Shown: positions 1-10,839 of the stretch, piece by piece
Position numbering within the stretch: position 1 is the stretch's first letter
Layout of the letters: each line of letters starts with the position of its first letter
DNA from: Hirundichthys speculiger
Taxonomy: Eukaryota > Chordata > Actinopteri > Beloniformes > Exocoetidae
Assembly (NCBI GenBank): GCA_018398805.1
Contig: JAGFBZ010002027.1
Location: forward strand, 445,501-509,500
Length of the DNA: 64,000 nucleotides
Direction of reading: 5' to 3'
The notes under the pieces: generated by a model
The model's input: only the letters and a program-made list of their open reading frames with translations
What the model was told of the DNA's origin: nothing
Database searches by the model: none
Program-made: the position numbers and the translations under genes

Positions 1-848
1 AATGGCGATTTCAGGACAGAAGCTGTACTTTTATGTCGAAGCATTACGACATAAAACGTTATGGTGATAAGTCAAAAAGTTGTATTTTAAAAAATTGTGA
101 TTTTACAACAAAATATTGTGATTATTCAATATTCAGCATATTCTACACAATTCACAGTTTTGTGTAAAAAAAGTAGCAATTTTGTGTCAAAAAGTCAAAC
201 ATTTTAAGACTTGAAATTGAAATGACATGAAATTCATCATTTTACGATGTAAAGTTTTACCTTTATGTCAGAGATGCGATTTTGTGAAAGTCAGTGTTTA
301 AGTTAAAAAGTTACAACTTTGTGAAATTTGTGATTTTCAGCAAAATGTTATAATTATGACAAAAGCTTTTTTTTTACTATAAATGTCTTGATTTTGAAAA
401 AAATGCAGTTTTATGACAAAATGTTTTTCATTCAAAAAATTTTAATTTTTCATAAAAATATGAGTATCTTTATGATTGTGTGGTAGTAGAAATAAATGAA
501 TATAAATGTAATTAAAACAAGTACTACGTTTGTTATATTATAAATAAGTGTTTTTTAACTGACTGAGCTCTTTTCTCTGAGCTTTATCACCTGCACCCAA
601 AAATGTCTGTACACAACCCTGCTAATCTAACTTCTTCCATGTTGAAATTTTATCCCATTAGTATCAAAAAAGGTGTTCAGGTATCGGTATCACAGGTAAG
701 GTGTCGGTATTGATACTGAAACATCTGTAATGATACCCAGCACTGATTCTAGATAAGTCCAATTCCAGAAACGTCAGCCAGACCTCTGGACAAGATAAAC
801 ACAATGCTTCTTTTGGCTCAATAGAGGTTTAAGGACTTTGTTAAAATT
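1..848. other. AT-rich non-coding DNA, unassigned
   Basis: No coding signal on either strand. The first 440 bases look like a decayed tandem repeat: short phrases such as ttgtgattttacaaca and aaaaagtcaaa recur with imperfect spacing. Around 670-745 there is a short run of GGTATCGGTAT/GTATTGATACT phrases of the kind found in decayed hAT-type elements, but no boundary could be set. Confidence 0.5.
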
Positions 849-1188
849 TGGGGCATGAAAAAAATCGATTCGGCAATATATCACGATTTTCGGCCATCCA
901 ATATATCGATTTTTTTAGCTCCTAATATCGATTTTTTTGGGGGGAAAATTAATGTATTCATGTATTAGAGGCATTGTGAATACTTAAATGTGCAAAAACA
1001 CTAATAATAACAATAAATAGGTTGTTTTGAAGCAAATAGTTTTGACTCAATTTGTCCTCTGAATGATCAATATCATCTGATGAACATATACAGCAACTTG
1101 ATTTTTCATCTCTACTTTTAATTTTGATATTAACAAGCTAGAATATCGCAATAAATCCTGATATCGCGATATCGTGATCTCTATTCTA
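849..1188 (+). mobile_element. hAT-like MITE, TCGATT family, degraded copy 1
   Basis: This copy is clearly similar over its whole length to the element at 40269-40679, including the shared phrases around attcatgtattagaggcatt and gttttgactcaatttgtc. Both ends are rich in ATCGATT/GATATCG blocks that can pair with each other. The ends are worn and I could not read a target-site duplication here, so family assignment rests on the better copy. Confidence 0.75.
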
Positions 1189-1734
1189 GGGCTTAACGAT
1201 GGCTCTGATAATAATCAGGTGGTTATATCAGCTACTGGTGATGGTTCCTGATAGGGTCACATTTGAGATCTCTGGGGTCCAGACTTGCTTCCTCGTCCTT
1301 CAGATAACTTGAATGTTTTAATGATGCACTGTAGAAAGAAAAATATTCAGATTCTTTCTAATCTGTGTTTAAACAAACCTTGTTTTTTTTTACTTCTGAC
1401 TTTAGAGAAACTAAGAAGAAAATCCTCTGTCAGTATTCTGACAAAATAATAAGGAAATGTGTCTTTGGTAGATTATTTTGTTGTAACAGAGCTTCTTGGT
1501 AATAAATATTAAATGTGTAATATAAGCCTGTTTATTTCTCTTAAATGGAGCCACGTTTGTCAGGAACATTTGTGGGATGAGCAGCAAAGCTGACCATGTG
1601 GGTTGTTGCGCCCATGAAAGATTTGCCAAATCCTCTCTGCCAATGCCAGCTTTGTTTCCCTTTTTTCCTTTATTGTTTTTGCTGTTGACTCTTGCTTTGA
1701 GCTTCTGGTCAAATTTACGACCATGTGTGGCTGA
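1189..1734. other. Unassigned non-coding DNA
   Basis: I see no recognisable gene or repeat. Small open frames near 1411-1629 (minus) and 1577-1876 (plus) have no family resemblance in their N-terminal parts. Confidence 0.4.
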
Positions 1735-2033
1735 AGTGGACCGGGTCAGTGCAGCGGGGCAACTTCAAGCTGCTGTTTCAAAGGACCAAGTTGCAGCATT
1801 ATTTGGACTGAGCCTGAGTACCATCTGCAAACTGAAGGCCAACTTCCATATGTCCGCCACATCGTGGGTGTCCTGAGAAGACGAACCCCAAGAAGACCAT
1901 TTCCTCAGCCTGTCAGCATTTAGAAACAGACAAATGTCTCGCGTTGGAACAACAACTTTGAGATTTTCTTTCTGCAAATCCAGCTGGTTACTCGACCTCG
2001 TTCATGAAGCAGTCCTCTGTCACCAAAGATACA
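1735..2033 (+). pseudogene. Possible decayed Tc1/IS630-type transposase N-terminus
   Basis: One frame reads as a helix-turn-helix-like stretch (QVAALFGLSLSTICKLKANF) followed, after frameshifts, by a PRRPF segment and a LSAFRNR-like string. These resemble the N-terminal DNA-binding and linker parts of fish Tc1-type transposases. Frames are broken and no catalytic residues are visible. It could also be chance similarity, so this is a weak call. Confidence 0.3.
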
Positions 2034-2038
2034 GTTAA

Positions 2039-2374
2039 CCCTCACACTACGGTTAAAGGGGGCTGTGACCCCCCGTGAATGGTGAAAACCACGACGTGGA
2101 GTACCCCTTCAACTTATCGAGATGTTCCACTTTTTCTAAAAAAAAAAAGTTTGATTCTACCTTCTTCAGTTCCTCCATAACCAGCAGTATAATGCGCTGC
2201 GCCATCTTTTCTCTCACTCACAATTCCTCCGGAGAGAGCGGCGATGCTGCCATCTGCAGGACCGGAACACTAACTACGATGTTCAAAACTCTGATATTTA
2301 TTTTGATGCTCTGCCTAGCAACCCCAGTGATGCATATTACTGGGCGTCTATAGACATCAAAGGCAGTGAATGAG
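2039..2374. mobile_element. piggyBac-like MITE flanked by TTAA
   Basis: The 336-bp block is bounded by TTAA at 2035-2038 and 2375-2378. The left end reads CCCTCACACTACGG inward. The right end, on the other strand, reads CTCATTCACTGCC, a matching imperfect terminal repeat. TTAA target duplications are diagnostic of the piggyBac and Kolobok superfamilies, and the CTCATTCACTGCC end type is common in fish. There is no transposase, so the element is non-autonomous. Confidence 0.7.
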
Positions 2375-2378
2375 TTAA

Positions 2379-3392
2379 CTTTAAAACAGCACTAAATCGC
2401 TGAAATAAGCTAGCGATATTCGGAACTGACGAACGGAAACACCAAGTGTATCAGCGTTAAACGCGGCTTTATATTACTAAAGCAAGAGATGGGAGATGCG
2501 GGGACGTGTGTCAGCCAATCAGCTACAGACAACCGATGGCACAGTAATACCCGTTAGGCTTGCGGTATTTAAAAATAGCAGCGGTATCAGTTTCAATACT
2601 GTCATAAAAAATATACAGTGAATGATTTCTGTGGTTTAAAGTTTAGTTTCTCTCCTGTATCGCTGTGTGTTCTGTGTGTTCTGTGTGTTCTGCTTTATTT
2701 TACAGTTTATTCATGTTCGCTTGCAGCTGATCTCGGTTTGACTCGTCCTGTTAAGGTACTGACGATGAAAACAACACTTCCTGAGTTTGCTGCTTCATAA
2801 TAAAAGCTTTTAATTTAACTAATAATGTTGGACTTTTATGTTGAAGAATTTATAGGAAGTGAAACATCCAGCATCAGACAGTTTACTATAAAGCGCGTTT
2901 CAGCAAACACACACCTCGGCAGCATTTCCTTGGCAGGAGCTGGGGCAGAGAAGGAACAGTTAAAACTACAGTGAAAAGCAAGAAATACACAAATAAATAA
3001 CAACTGTAGTTGAGCCAACTTTATATTGAAGCACTGAACTGCTGTTTCGAGGTAAACTCGCCTTTTTTTTTCAGGCGCGTCAACACTGGGAATAGGACAG
3101 CAGCGTTAAGGACAGCAGCGTAAAACCCAGCGGCGGTGCGTCTGGGGTACATAATGGGGGCGGCTGTTTTGACGAGCGGCGTCCACCGGCGGTGTGTGTT
3201 TGCCTTAATAGTCACGGGAATACCGTATACCCCGGTAAAATGTGAGGGAAATTTGATGGTACCGCCCAAGCCTAATACCCGTCATAGCAGCCAATCACAG
3301 GCCTCGATTTTCATTCATGGGGCCTCCAGTGTAGGCTTTTTTAAACCTCCGCGATGTACTGAGACCGCGAACTGTGGGGGTTTACTGTAAAC
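2379..3392. other. Unassigned non-coding DNA
   Basis: No gene recognised. Several GGTATT/AATACCG phrases (about 2545-2600 and 3215-3290) suggest parts of another old DNA transposon, but I could not pair ends. A GTTCTGTGT microrepeat lies at 2667-2692. Confidence 0.4.
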
Positions 3393-4168
3393 TAGAGGTC
3401 TTCACGGGCCCAGTTTCATGGACCAGAATGGGAATGGACCCGTGAAAATTCGACCCTGAAACCGACCCGACCCTAGCTATTATCATAAGTCCGGGGGTCG
3501 GAAACTGAATGAACCCGCAATATTTGGACCCGGAACCGACCCAAGTCTTAAGTGTCCGACCACGAACCGAACCGAGTTACCCGGATAGAACCAAGACAAT
3601 CCAGCCCATAGTTGCTACTGTTAAAAGTTGTCTAGCGTTGAATAAAACTTGATTTTCTTACCTAAAGTTGTCTTCTTCTACCGGTTCAGTTGATACATAG
3701 GCTACGTGATGTAAACAACAATAAATCCACGTCGTTATTTTCTTTGTGGATACAGATGCTGTTGGTAGCAACTGCTAACACTAATAGCCTACACCGGTCA
3801 GGACGTGTTGTGAATATGTTCTCTCATCCAGCGTTGTCATGTTGGTGATCCGTTGTGTTTTACAGCTGCCGGGCAAACCGCTAATAACACGCTACGGCAA
3901 CACGTTTGTTTCATGACAAATACGCCACGTTAATGAATAATTAATTAAACTGCCCCGAGTCCTGACATTAGCTGGCACCGCCAATATCTTTACCTCTCTG
4001 GAGCAAATGTGGACCCAGCCTGTCAGAGAGCACCGACCGGACCCAAGACTAACTGTACTGATTCAGACCCGAACCCGGAGTCACGGCTTTTGAATGGACC
4101 CGAGATCCGATTTGGGTCAGGTCAGAACCTCGGGTTTTCGGGTTGTCGGGTTGTTCCGAAGACCCCTT
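3393..4168. mobile_element. hAT-like MITE family A, copy 1 (TAGAGGTCTTC ends)
   Basis: The left end reads TAGAGGTCTTC and the right end GAAGACCCC on the same strand, an inverted terminal repeat with a worn right side. The body matches the second copy at 49580-50342 along its whole length, including runs of ACCCGA/GGGTCGG phrases near both ends. No transposase is encoded. The target duplication is not readable here but is in copy 2. Confidence 0.8.
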
Positions 4169-4169
4169 T

Positions 4170-4940
4170 CAGCCAAAAGCACATTTCTAATGAATTTACT
4201 GGAAACAAAGGCAAAATGCTGAGTGAGAAGTGAAAGAAGATCCACCAGAATGGAAAACATGCTCCATCCCTGCTACCCATTTGTAAACTTTTAAAAAGGA
4301 GCGTTTGCTCTTGTGGATGCCGATTCTTGGAGAATATCACCATACAAGGACGTCCCTCCAGAAGCTTCGCTGCACCCTGAGAATCTATTAAGATGCGAAA
4401 TGATTCCAGTGTTTTGGACTGTCGATGACTTCATCATAGTAACACTTGATTAGTCAAAAGCAAAAAGACTTTAGGCTCTCAGATGCAGAACTAGCAGTGT
4501 TGCTGCTGCACTTGTATTTCAGTGACAGTTACAAATGCTTTCTTATCAGTGAGGGTTTTATTTAGGAGCTCAAGCGACGATGTTTGCATGACGTTTGAGA
4601 ATCTTTCCGTTTTCATATATTATCCATTTGTGGAGCATCTCTTCCCAGATGGGTGCTCCAGTCTTCAGTCAGACTGAGGTCATACTCTTAAAGGCAGTGT
4701 CATCACATTTTTCTCCATACGCTTCATGCACAGCTGGCGTTGGCTGGTGGTTGTACATGAACGCTCACAGAGCGTGCTCAGACCTTCACGCTTTCACCTC
4801 TCTGATCTCATTGAATCCCATCCACCCACTGACAAGCCGCCCACTCACACTGGTGTGAACTGGCCACGCTGTGGAACAAGCACTGAGCACAATGGAGTCA
4901 GGAAAAGAGGGGGAGGCGTGGCTCTGAGGCTCATCTGCTC
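4170..4940. other. Unassigned non-coding DNA
   Basis: No gene recognised. The stretch 4240-4480 looks like interspersed-repeat sequence, but I cannot place it firmly. The DNA runs directly into the minisatellite at 4941. Confidence 0.35.
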
Positions 4941-5650
4941 ACGTCAGCTGGTCTGGACCTGGTAACATCAGCTGGTCTGGACCTGGTAACATCAGCTGGT
5001 CTGGACCTGGTAACAGCAGCTGGTCTGGACCTGGTAACATCAGCTGGTCTGGACCTGGTAACATCAGCTGGTCTGGACCTGGTAACATCAGCTGGTCTGG
5101 ACCTGGTAACATCAGCTGGTCTGGACCTGGGAACATCAGCTGGTCTGGACCTGGTAACAGCAGCTGGTCTGGATCTGGTAACATCAGCTGGTCTGGACCT
5201 GGTACCTGGTCTGGACCTGGAACATCAGCTGGTCTGGACCTGGGAACATCAGCTGGTCTGGACCTGGTAACATCAGCTGGTCTGGACCTGGTAACATCAG
5301 CTGGTCTGGACCTGGTAACATCAGCTGGTCTGGACCTGGTAACATCAGCTGGTCTGGACCTGGTAACATCAGCTGGTCTGGACCTGGGAACATCAGCTGG
5401 TCTGGACCTGGTAACAGCAGCTGGTCTGGACCTGGTAACATCAGCTGGTCTGGACCTGGTAACAGCAGCTGGTCTGGACCTGGTAACATCAGCTGGTCTG
5501 GATCTGGTAACATCAGCTGGTCTGGACCTGGTAACATCAGCTGGTCTGGACCTGGTAACATCAGCTGGTCTGGACCTGGTAACATCAGCTGGTCTGGACC
5601 TGGTAACATCAGCTGGTCTGGACCTGGTAACAGCAGCTGGTCTGGACCTC
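4941..5650. repeat. 24-bp minisatellite, array 1
   Basis: About 29 tandem copies of a 24-bp unit (core CAGCTGGTCTGGACCTGGTA). Common variants are AACATC/AACAGC, GGTAAC/GGGAAC and GGACCT/GGATCT. Because 24 is a multiple of three, all frames stay open, giving long artificial reading frames (for example a minus-strand frame at 4939-5664). One E-box CAGCTG falls in each unit. The array is followed by a 400-bp unique flank that is duplicated at 6991. Confidence 0.97.
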
Positions 5651-6045
5651 GTAGCAGCACCCACGGCATCAGCTTCACTTCACAGCTTCCTGTGGTCTCT
5701 TTTTTAATTTCACTGATACTGAAGCAAACTCGTTCCACCCAACGTGAAGATGACAAGTGGCAGCTGGAAATACGAAGAAGAACAAGTCCACCAATCACAT
5801 TTCTTGTAATCACATAGCGACCCAGGATACTCGGTCCACGACTACAGTGTCATTTTGATGCAGAAGTAGAAATCAGCCTTGACTCAAAACAAAAATGACG
5901 GTGTTTTAAACTGTGAAACTACAATTTTTCAAGCATTTCATCATACAAGCATAAAAAAGAATCATTTTAGTTCCTGTGATTTTTTTTTCTTTTTTTAGTC
6001 ATTTCATTTGAGTTTTTTTAAATTAATTTTTACGTTTTCAACTAA
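5646..6045. repeat. 400-bp flank of the 24-bp array, copy 1
   Basis: This non-tandem segment is repeated 1,345 bases downstream at 6991-7390. Reading the two side by side, I see only one difference (C at 5817 against A at 7162). It has no coding content of its own. Minus-strand frames begin in it and run into the array. Near-identity shows that array plus flank were duplicated together and recently. Confidence 0.95.
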
Positions 6046-6995
6046 CATCAGCTGGTCTGGACCTGGTAACATCAGCTGGTCTGGACCTGGTAACATCAGC
6101 TGGTCTGGACCTGGTAACATCAGCTGGTCTGGACCTGGGAACATCAGCTGGTCTGGACCTGGTAACATCAGCTGGTCTGGACCTGGTAACTGGTTGGTGG
6201 TCTGGAACTGGTAACATCAGCTGGTGGACCTGGTAACATCAGCTGGTCTGGACCTGGTACAGCAGCTGGTCTGGAGGTAACATCATGGTCTGGACCTGGT
6301 GGACCTGGTCATCAGCTGGTCTGGATCGTAACATCAGCTGGTCTGGATCTGGTAACATCAGCTGGTCTGGACCTGGTAACATCAGCTGGTCTGGACCTGG
6401 TCTGGACCTGGTAACATCAGCTGGTCTGGACCTGGTAACAGCAGCTGGTCTGGACCTGGTAACATCAGCTGGTCTGGACCTGGTCTGGACCTGGTAACAT
6501 CAGCTGGTCTGGACCTGGTAACAGCAGCTGGTCTGGATCTGGTAACATCAGCTGGTCTGGATCTGGTAACATCAGCTGGTCTGGACCTGGGAACATCAGC
6601 TGGTCTGGACCTGGGAACATCAGCTGGTCTGGACCTGGTAACATCAGCTGGTCTGGACCTGGTAACATCAGCTGGTCTGGACCTGGTCTGGACCTGGTAA
6701 CAGCAGCTGGTCTGGACCTGGTAACATCAGCTGGTCTGGATCTGGTAACATCAGCTGGTCTGGACCTGGTAACATCAGCTGGTCTGGACCTGGGAACATC
6801 AGCTGGTCTGGACCTGGGAACATCAGCTGGTCTGGACCTGGTAACATCAGCTGGTCTGGACCTGGTCTGGACCTGGTAACAGCAGCTGGTCTGGACCTGG
6901 TAACATCAGCTGGTCTGGATCTGGTAACATCAGCTGGTCTGGATCTGGTAACATCAGCTGGTCTGGACCTGGTAACAGCAGCTGGTCTGGACCTC
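6046..6995. repeat. 24-bp minisatellite, array 2
   Basis: Same unit as array 1, about 39 copies. The part at 6181-6420 is irregular, with shortened units and doubled GGTCTGGACCT phrases. Three variant strings recur in blocks (about 6476-6670, 6671-6870, 6871-6990), suggesting a higher-order repeat of roughly 190 bases. Confidence 0.97.
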
Positions 6996-7390
6996 GTAGC
7001 AGCACCCACGGCATCAGCTTCACTTCACAGCTTCCTGTGGTCTCTTTTTTAATTTCACTGATACTGAAGCAAACTCGTTCCACCCAACGTGAAGATGACA
7101 AGTGGCAGCTGGAAATACGAAGAAGAACAAGTCCACCAATCACATTTCTTGTAATCACATAGAGACCCAGGATACTCGGTCCACGACTACAGTGTCATTT
7201 TGATGCAGAAGTAGAAATCAGCCTTGACTCAAAACAAAAATGACGGTGTTTTAAACTGTGAAACTACAATTTTTCAAGCATTTCATCATACAAGCATAAA
7301 AAAGAATCATTTTAGTTCCTGTGATTTTTTTTTCTTTTTTTAGTCATTTCATTTGAGTTTTTTTAAATTAATTTTTACGTTTTCAACTAA
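6991..7390. repeat. 400-bp flank of the 24-bp array, copy 2
   Basis: Second copy of the segment at 5646-6045. The match stops at ...caactaa (7390). After that, copy 1 re-enters the array while copy 2 continues into poly-A and unique AT-rich DNA, which marks the downstream edge of the duplication. Confidence 0.95.
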
Positions 7391-7692
7391 AAAAAAAAAA
7401 CCAGATTCATTAAAAAAAATATAAAGCAGTTTTTCCATTTTTTCCAATTTGATTCTGAAACTAAACAAACAAATTAATTAATTATACATGGATTGCCCCA
7501 CCTCCAACGAAAGAAAAAACTGAATATGATATTCAGTCCAGTCTTTCCTTTAGTGTAATATCATTTACATAATTACCTCAACCACCAGAATATTATTTTA
7601 CTCTCTTTGTAGATTTGTTTGATTTTTGAACAGAAGATCACATACTAGATATTACATCTGCTGAATAATCTGTGTATATATGAAGCAGGAAC

Positions 7693-8131
7693 CATAGGCG
7701 TAGTTTGACTTTTGCGTCGGGGGGGCAAAAATTGTTAAGCACTTTCAACAAACGGGCGCACTCTCACGCGAACCGGCGCGCATGCACACATATGTGCAAA
7801 CTCGCGCGCACATGATGGCACACAAGATACACTCACCACGAAACCATGAAGTCCAAGATTAGATGATGTTCAAAACCAGTAGTTGCAACAGGATACAGTA
7901 CACAGTAGATGTTATAAATGTTAATGTTAATGATGTTAAATGTATTAAGAAACAAAATATAACATGATTCATTTAACTGTCACAATATACTGCAGTTTAT
8001 TTTGGACTTAAAAAAAACATTACGGTCAAAAACATTTATTTATTTTTGCCAGTTCGTTGACAATGCAATTACATATTTCAGCCACCAGGGGGAGCAATGC
8101 TCCCCCTGCCCCCCCGCAAACTCCGCCCATG
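7693..8131. mobile_element. hAT-like MITE family B, copy 1, with 8-bp target duplication
   Basis: The left end reads CATAGGCGTAGTTTG and the right end, on the other strand, CATGGGCGGAGTTTG. The element is flanked by a perfect 8-bp direct repeat GCAGGAAC (7685-7692 and 8132-8139). Eight-base duplications and short inverted ends fit the hAT superfamily. G-tracts (GGGGGGGC) lie just inside both ends. There is no coding capacity. A longer relative is at 48393-49296. Confidence 0.85.
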
Positions 8132-8139
8132 GCAGGAAC

Positions 8140-9366
8140 GTGTAGGTGGAGAGACGGATGACCACACCTGCAAACTAGTGAAAAAGTTTACCAAAAATAT
8201 AAAATCAGTTTCCAAACACATGTCTGAAACTCCTCATGGAAGGATAAACTGGGAAATTTTGGAAAATTACTAAAATCTGGAAACTTTCCATGAAAATAAA
8301 CAAGAATTAATGAAAAATGTAGAGAAAGTTCTCAGTTACGACCAGGAATAGAAACATTTAGTTAAGTTTGTAATTTACAGCCATGCATGAAACTGAAACT
8401 GTTTGTTTTTTTAAAGACTTTTTTGACATTGATTATTTATTACGAGAATTTTAAAGGATTGTTTCAAATGAACAACAGACAAAGAGCAGGAATGTTAAAT
8501 AAAACGAACTTATTAAAGTGATCTTGTTGTAAAAGAATGAAAATAAAAAATTAAAAGCATTGGGGGGTGTATTTGGCACTGATCTGGAGAATAAGATTAG
8601 AAAGCAAACGGACCTGAACACTCTGTTTCAGGTTCTGGTTGACAGCGTACATGACTGGATGTGGTCTCCAGACTCAGGGACTGCAGGAAATCTGTCCCAG
8701 TTGGTGTTAAATCTGATTGTTTTCACCAGGATTATGCAAAAAGACATTCAAGTGAGTCACATGTAAGTTCACTGTTAACCTGCAGTTAAATATAATTCCA
8801 GTTTATTTCTATTAATTCCTATGGAAAGTTTGCAGCTTTGAAAATTCCAGGAATTGTGCAGCCGTAGGTGTGAGGAAACAATTACTGACTCAAGGTGTTA
8901 TAATTGACTCTTCTTTTTTCCATCAGCCCATCTGTGTTTAATACTGGCCACCGCTCTGTCGTTCTACTCCACCTTCAGGACCAACACACTCCCAAGCTGG
9001 GCTTTTTTTTAAGTTTCCAACCCTCTATTTAGTCTGCAGAATAATTTGTGTTGCCTGGCTTTAGTCTCCGCTGTCATTACTGTGATCTGTCCTGCCAAAG
9101 GTTTTGCTTTTATCTCCTGAAGCATGGCTGTTTCTGAATAAAGCCTCATTTGTGCTTCATTTAATGAGTTTAAATCACAATGTGGGTGTTGGTCGTTCTA
9201 GTTGTCTTTTTTATCTCTGAAAACACCAGCTTAGCATCGTTTCTGAATCCGCCGTGAGGACAGCGCTGAGAGCGAAAAGAACATTTTCATCAAACAGGCT
9301 CGTTGCCTGGAAATCTGGGTTTATAGTATCAGTGCAATTTGTGACCGAAATAAAAAGGATCTAGAT
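8140..9366. other. Unassigned non-coding DNA
   Basis: AT-rich until about 8540, then more even composition. The 8560-8766 plus-strand frame (68 residues) has no recognisable motif. No repeat was identified. Confidence 0.4.
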
Positions 9367-9698
9367 CAGGTCTCCAATCTCGGTCCTGGAGGACCGGTGT
9401 CCTGCAGGTTTTAGTTCAGGGGTCTCCAAGGTCAGTAGATTTTTGGCTGCTTTCCACATAATTTTACAGATTCTCAACAATTTATTTTCCATTGTTGAGA
9501 AACATCCATTCTGACATACAACATACTCCAAAACCAGTTAATATGGGGTTTCTAGTGACAGTGAAAGGGGTTCATGGTTCAGATGTAGTTGAGCGTGTGA
9601 CAGGGAGATCCACAGGTGGAATTATGTCACCTGCATGTGCGACCTACGTTGTAGTTGGCCTTCATACTTGCTTCTCGCGCTTTGTAATAACACCTTTG
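9367..9698. mobile_element. Broken hAT-type MITE ends
   Basis: Two adjacent left-end fragments of fish hAT-type MITEs are visible: CAGGTCTCCAATC at 9367 followed by CGGTCCTGGAGGACC, and CAGGGGTCTCCAAGG near 9417. Neither has a matching right end. The rest of the interval (to 9698) is unassigned. Confidence 0.5.
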
Positions 9699-10521
9699 CA
9701 GTGATGTGCGGTCAGGTGAGGCAGGGGACCTGCCATCATGGAAAGAAAGAAATGAAAATATATACATATTTTTTTATATTTATCAATTGATTTGTGCTAT
9801 AAAGTAATTTTCCATTTAACTTCACCATTTTTAGATTATTTTTTATTCAAAATCGCCGAATTTTCACATTTACCATTCAAATACTGAGAAGATGCGGGCG
9901 GTGAGGCAGCACCCCGCTGAGCCTCACCATGGATTGCGCAGTGACTCGGCTAACTGTGCTGCCATGCTATGTAGTGAGACCAGATCGCCGTCTCTTTGTA
10001 TGTCACTATTAAAATGTTCAAACACGTTTGCTATATGAAATAAGTTTCCATAGTTTAGCTGATTTATATAATGAACAGCAACTATATGTGTGTAATGTGT
10101 TTCTTGTGCCGGCGCGATCATAAAACGGCTGAGAAGAGGCACGGGGTGAGGCACGCACTTCTCCTGCCTCACGTTAGGGGGCACTAGTGAGCACAGGGAT
10201 TCTTCTTGCGACACATTGGCTGCAGAATAAGTGACAGCAAGCACTGTCACTTATTCTGCAGAAGGAGCGGCGCATGGACTTCATTTATAAGTAAAGGTAA
10301 GACCATAATAACTTTTTTTTACATTAAATGTGCTTTTTTGTGCGCTACAGTTTGTATGTGTAAAGCATTTATATGTGAATGACGATAGGAGGTTTTAAAC
10401 ATAAACAGTTAACTGCTGCCAATCAAATGGTGAATACGTTGTTCTGGAGGGTTCATATGTTTGTAAATCTGACTGATGAAGTCAGTGCCTCACCAGCCAT
10501 GAATCTCACCGCACGTCACTG
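9699..10521. mobile_element. hAT-like MITE family C (CAGTGATGTGCGGT ends)
   Basis: The left end reads CAGTGATGTGCGGT and the right end, on the other strand, CAGTGACGTGCGGT. TGAGGCA phrases lie just inside both ends. CAGTG termini are typical of hAT elements. The directly adjoining 8-mers do not match, so the copy may be rearranged. No transposase frame was seen. A perfect hairpin sits inside at 10220-10261. Confidence 0.75.
10220..10261. repeat. Perfect 18-bp hairpin with 6-base loop
   Basis: Arms 10220-10237 (CTGCAGAATAAGTGACAG) and 10244-10261 are exact reverse complements around the loop CAAGCA. It lies inside MITE family C, so it is probably part of the transposon structure rather than a regulator. 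Confidence 0.9.
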
Positions 10522-10531
10522 AGATCTAGAT

Positions 10532-10839
10532 GGGGGTTTGGGTTCTCTTCTGCAGTGTTTGTTTCCCCTTTGGAGCTCCAATAACATCTGAGCAAATACA
10601 GTAAATCTTATGATGGAGCTGATTAATGTTGAGCAACTTCACTGACGTTGCAACAATAGATCTGTCTAGCTGGCTTGAAAACAAAGAAGAAGAAGTTGCA
10701 GGAAATGGATGAAAGGGAATACAATGCCAATACCAAGTGGACTGATCGCATTTATTTTGGTCTGCGTTGATCCAGTGTGTAGTTACATTTCGGGGGGGCG
10801 CAGGATATGACATAGAAGAATAAACCGAAGAGATCACCA
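10532..10839. other. Unassigned non-coding DNA
   Basis: I recognise nothing here. A minus-strand frame at 10526-10873 has no motif. Confidence 0.35.

Noticed and set aside
4939..7158. Long minus-strand frames of TRSRPADV and PGPDQLML repeats, some starting in the duplicated flank
   Set aside because: The repeat unit is 24 bases, a multiple of three, so any stop-free frame stays open through the array. Several frames on both strands are open at once. There is no promoter, splice or codon evidence.
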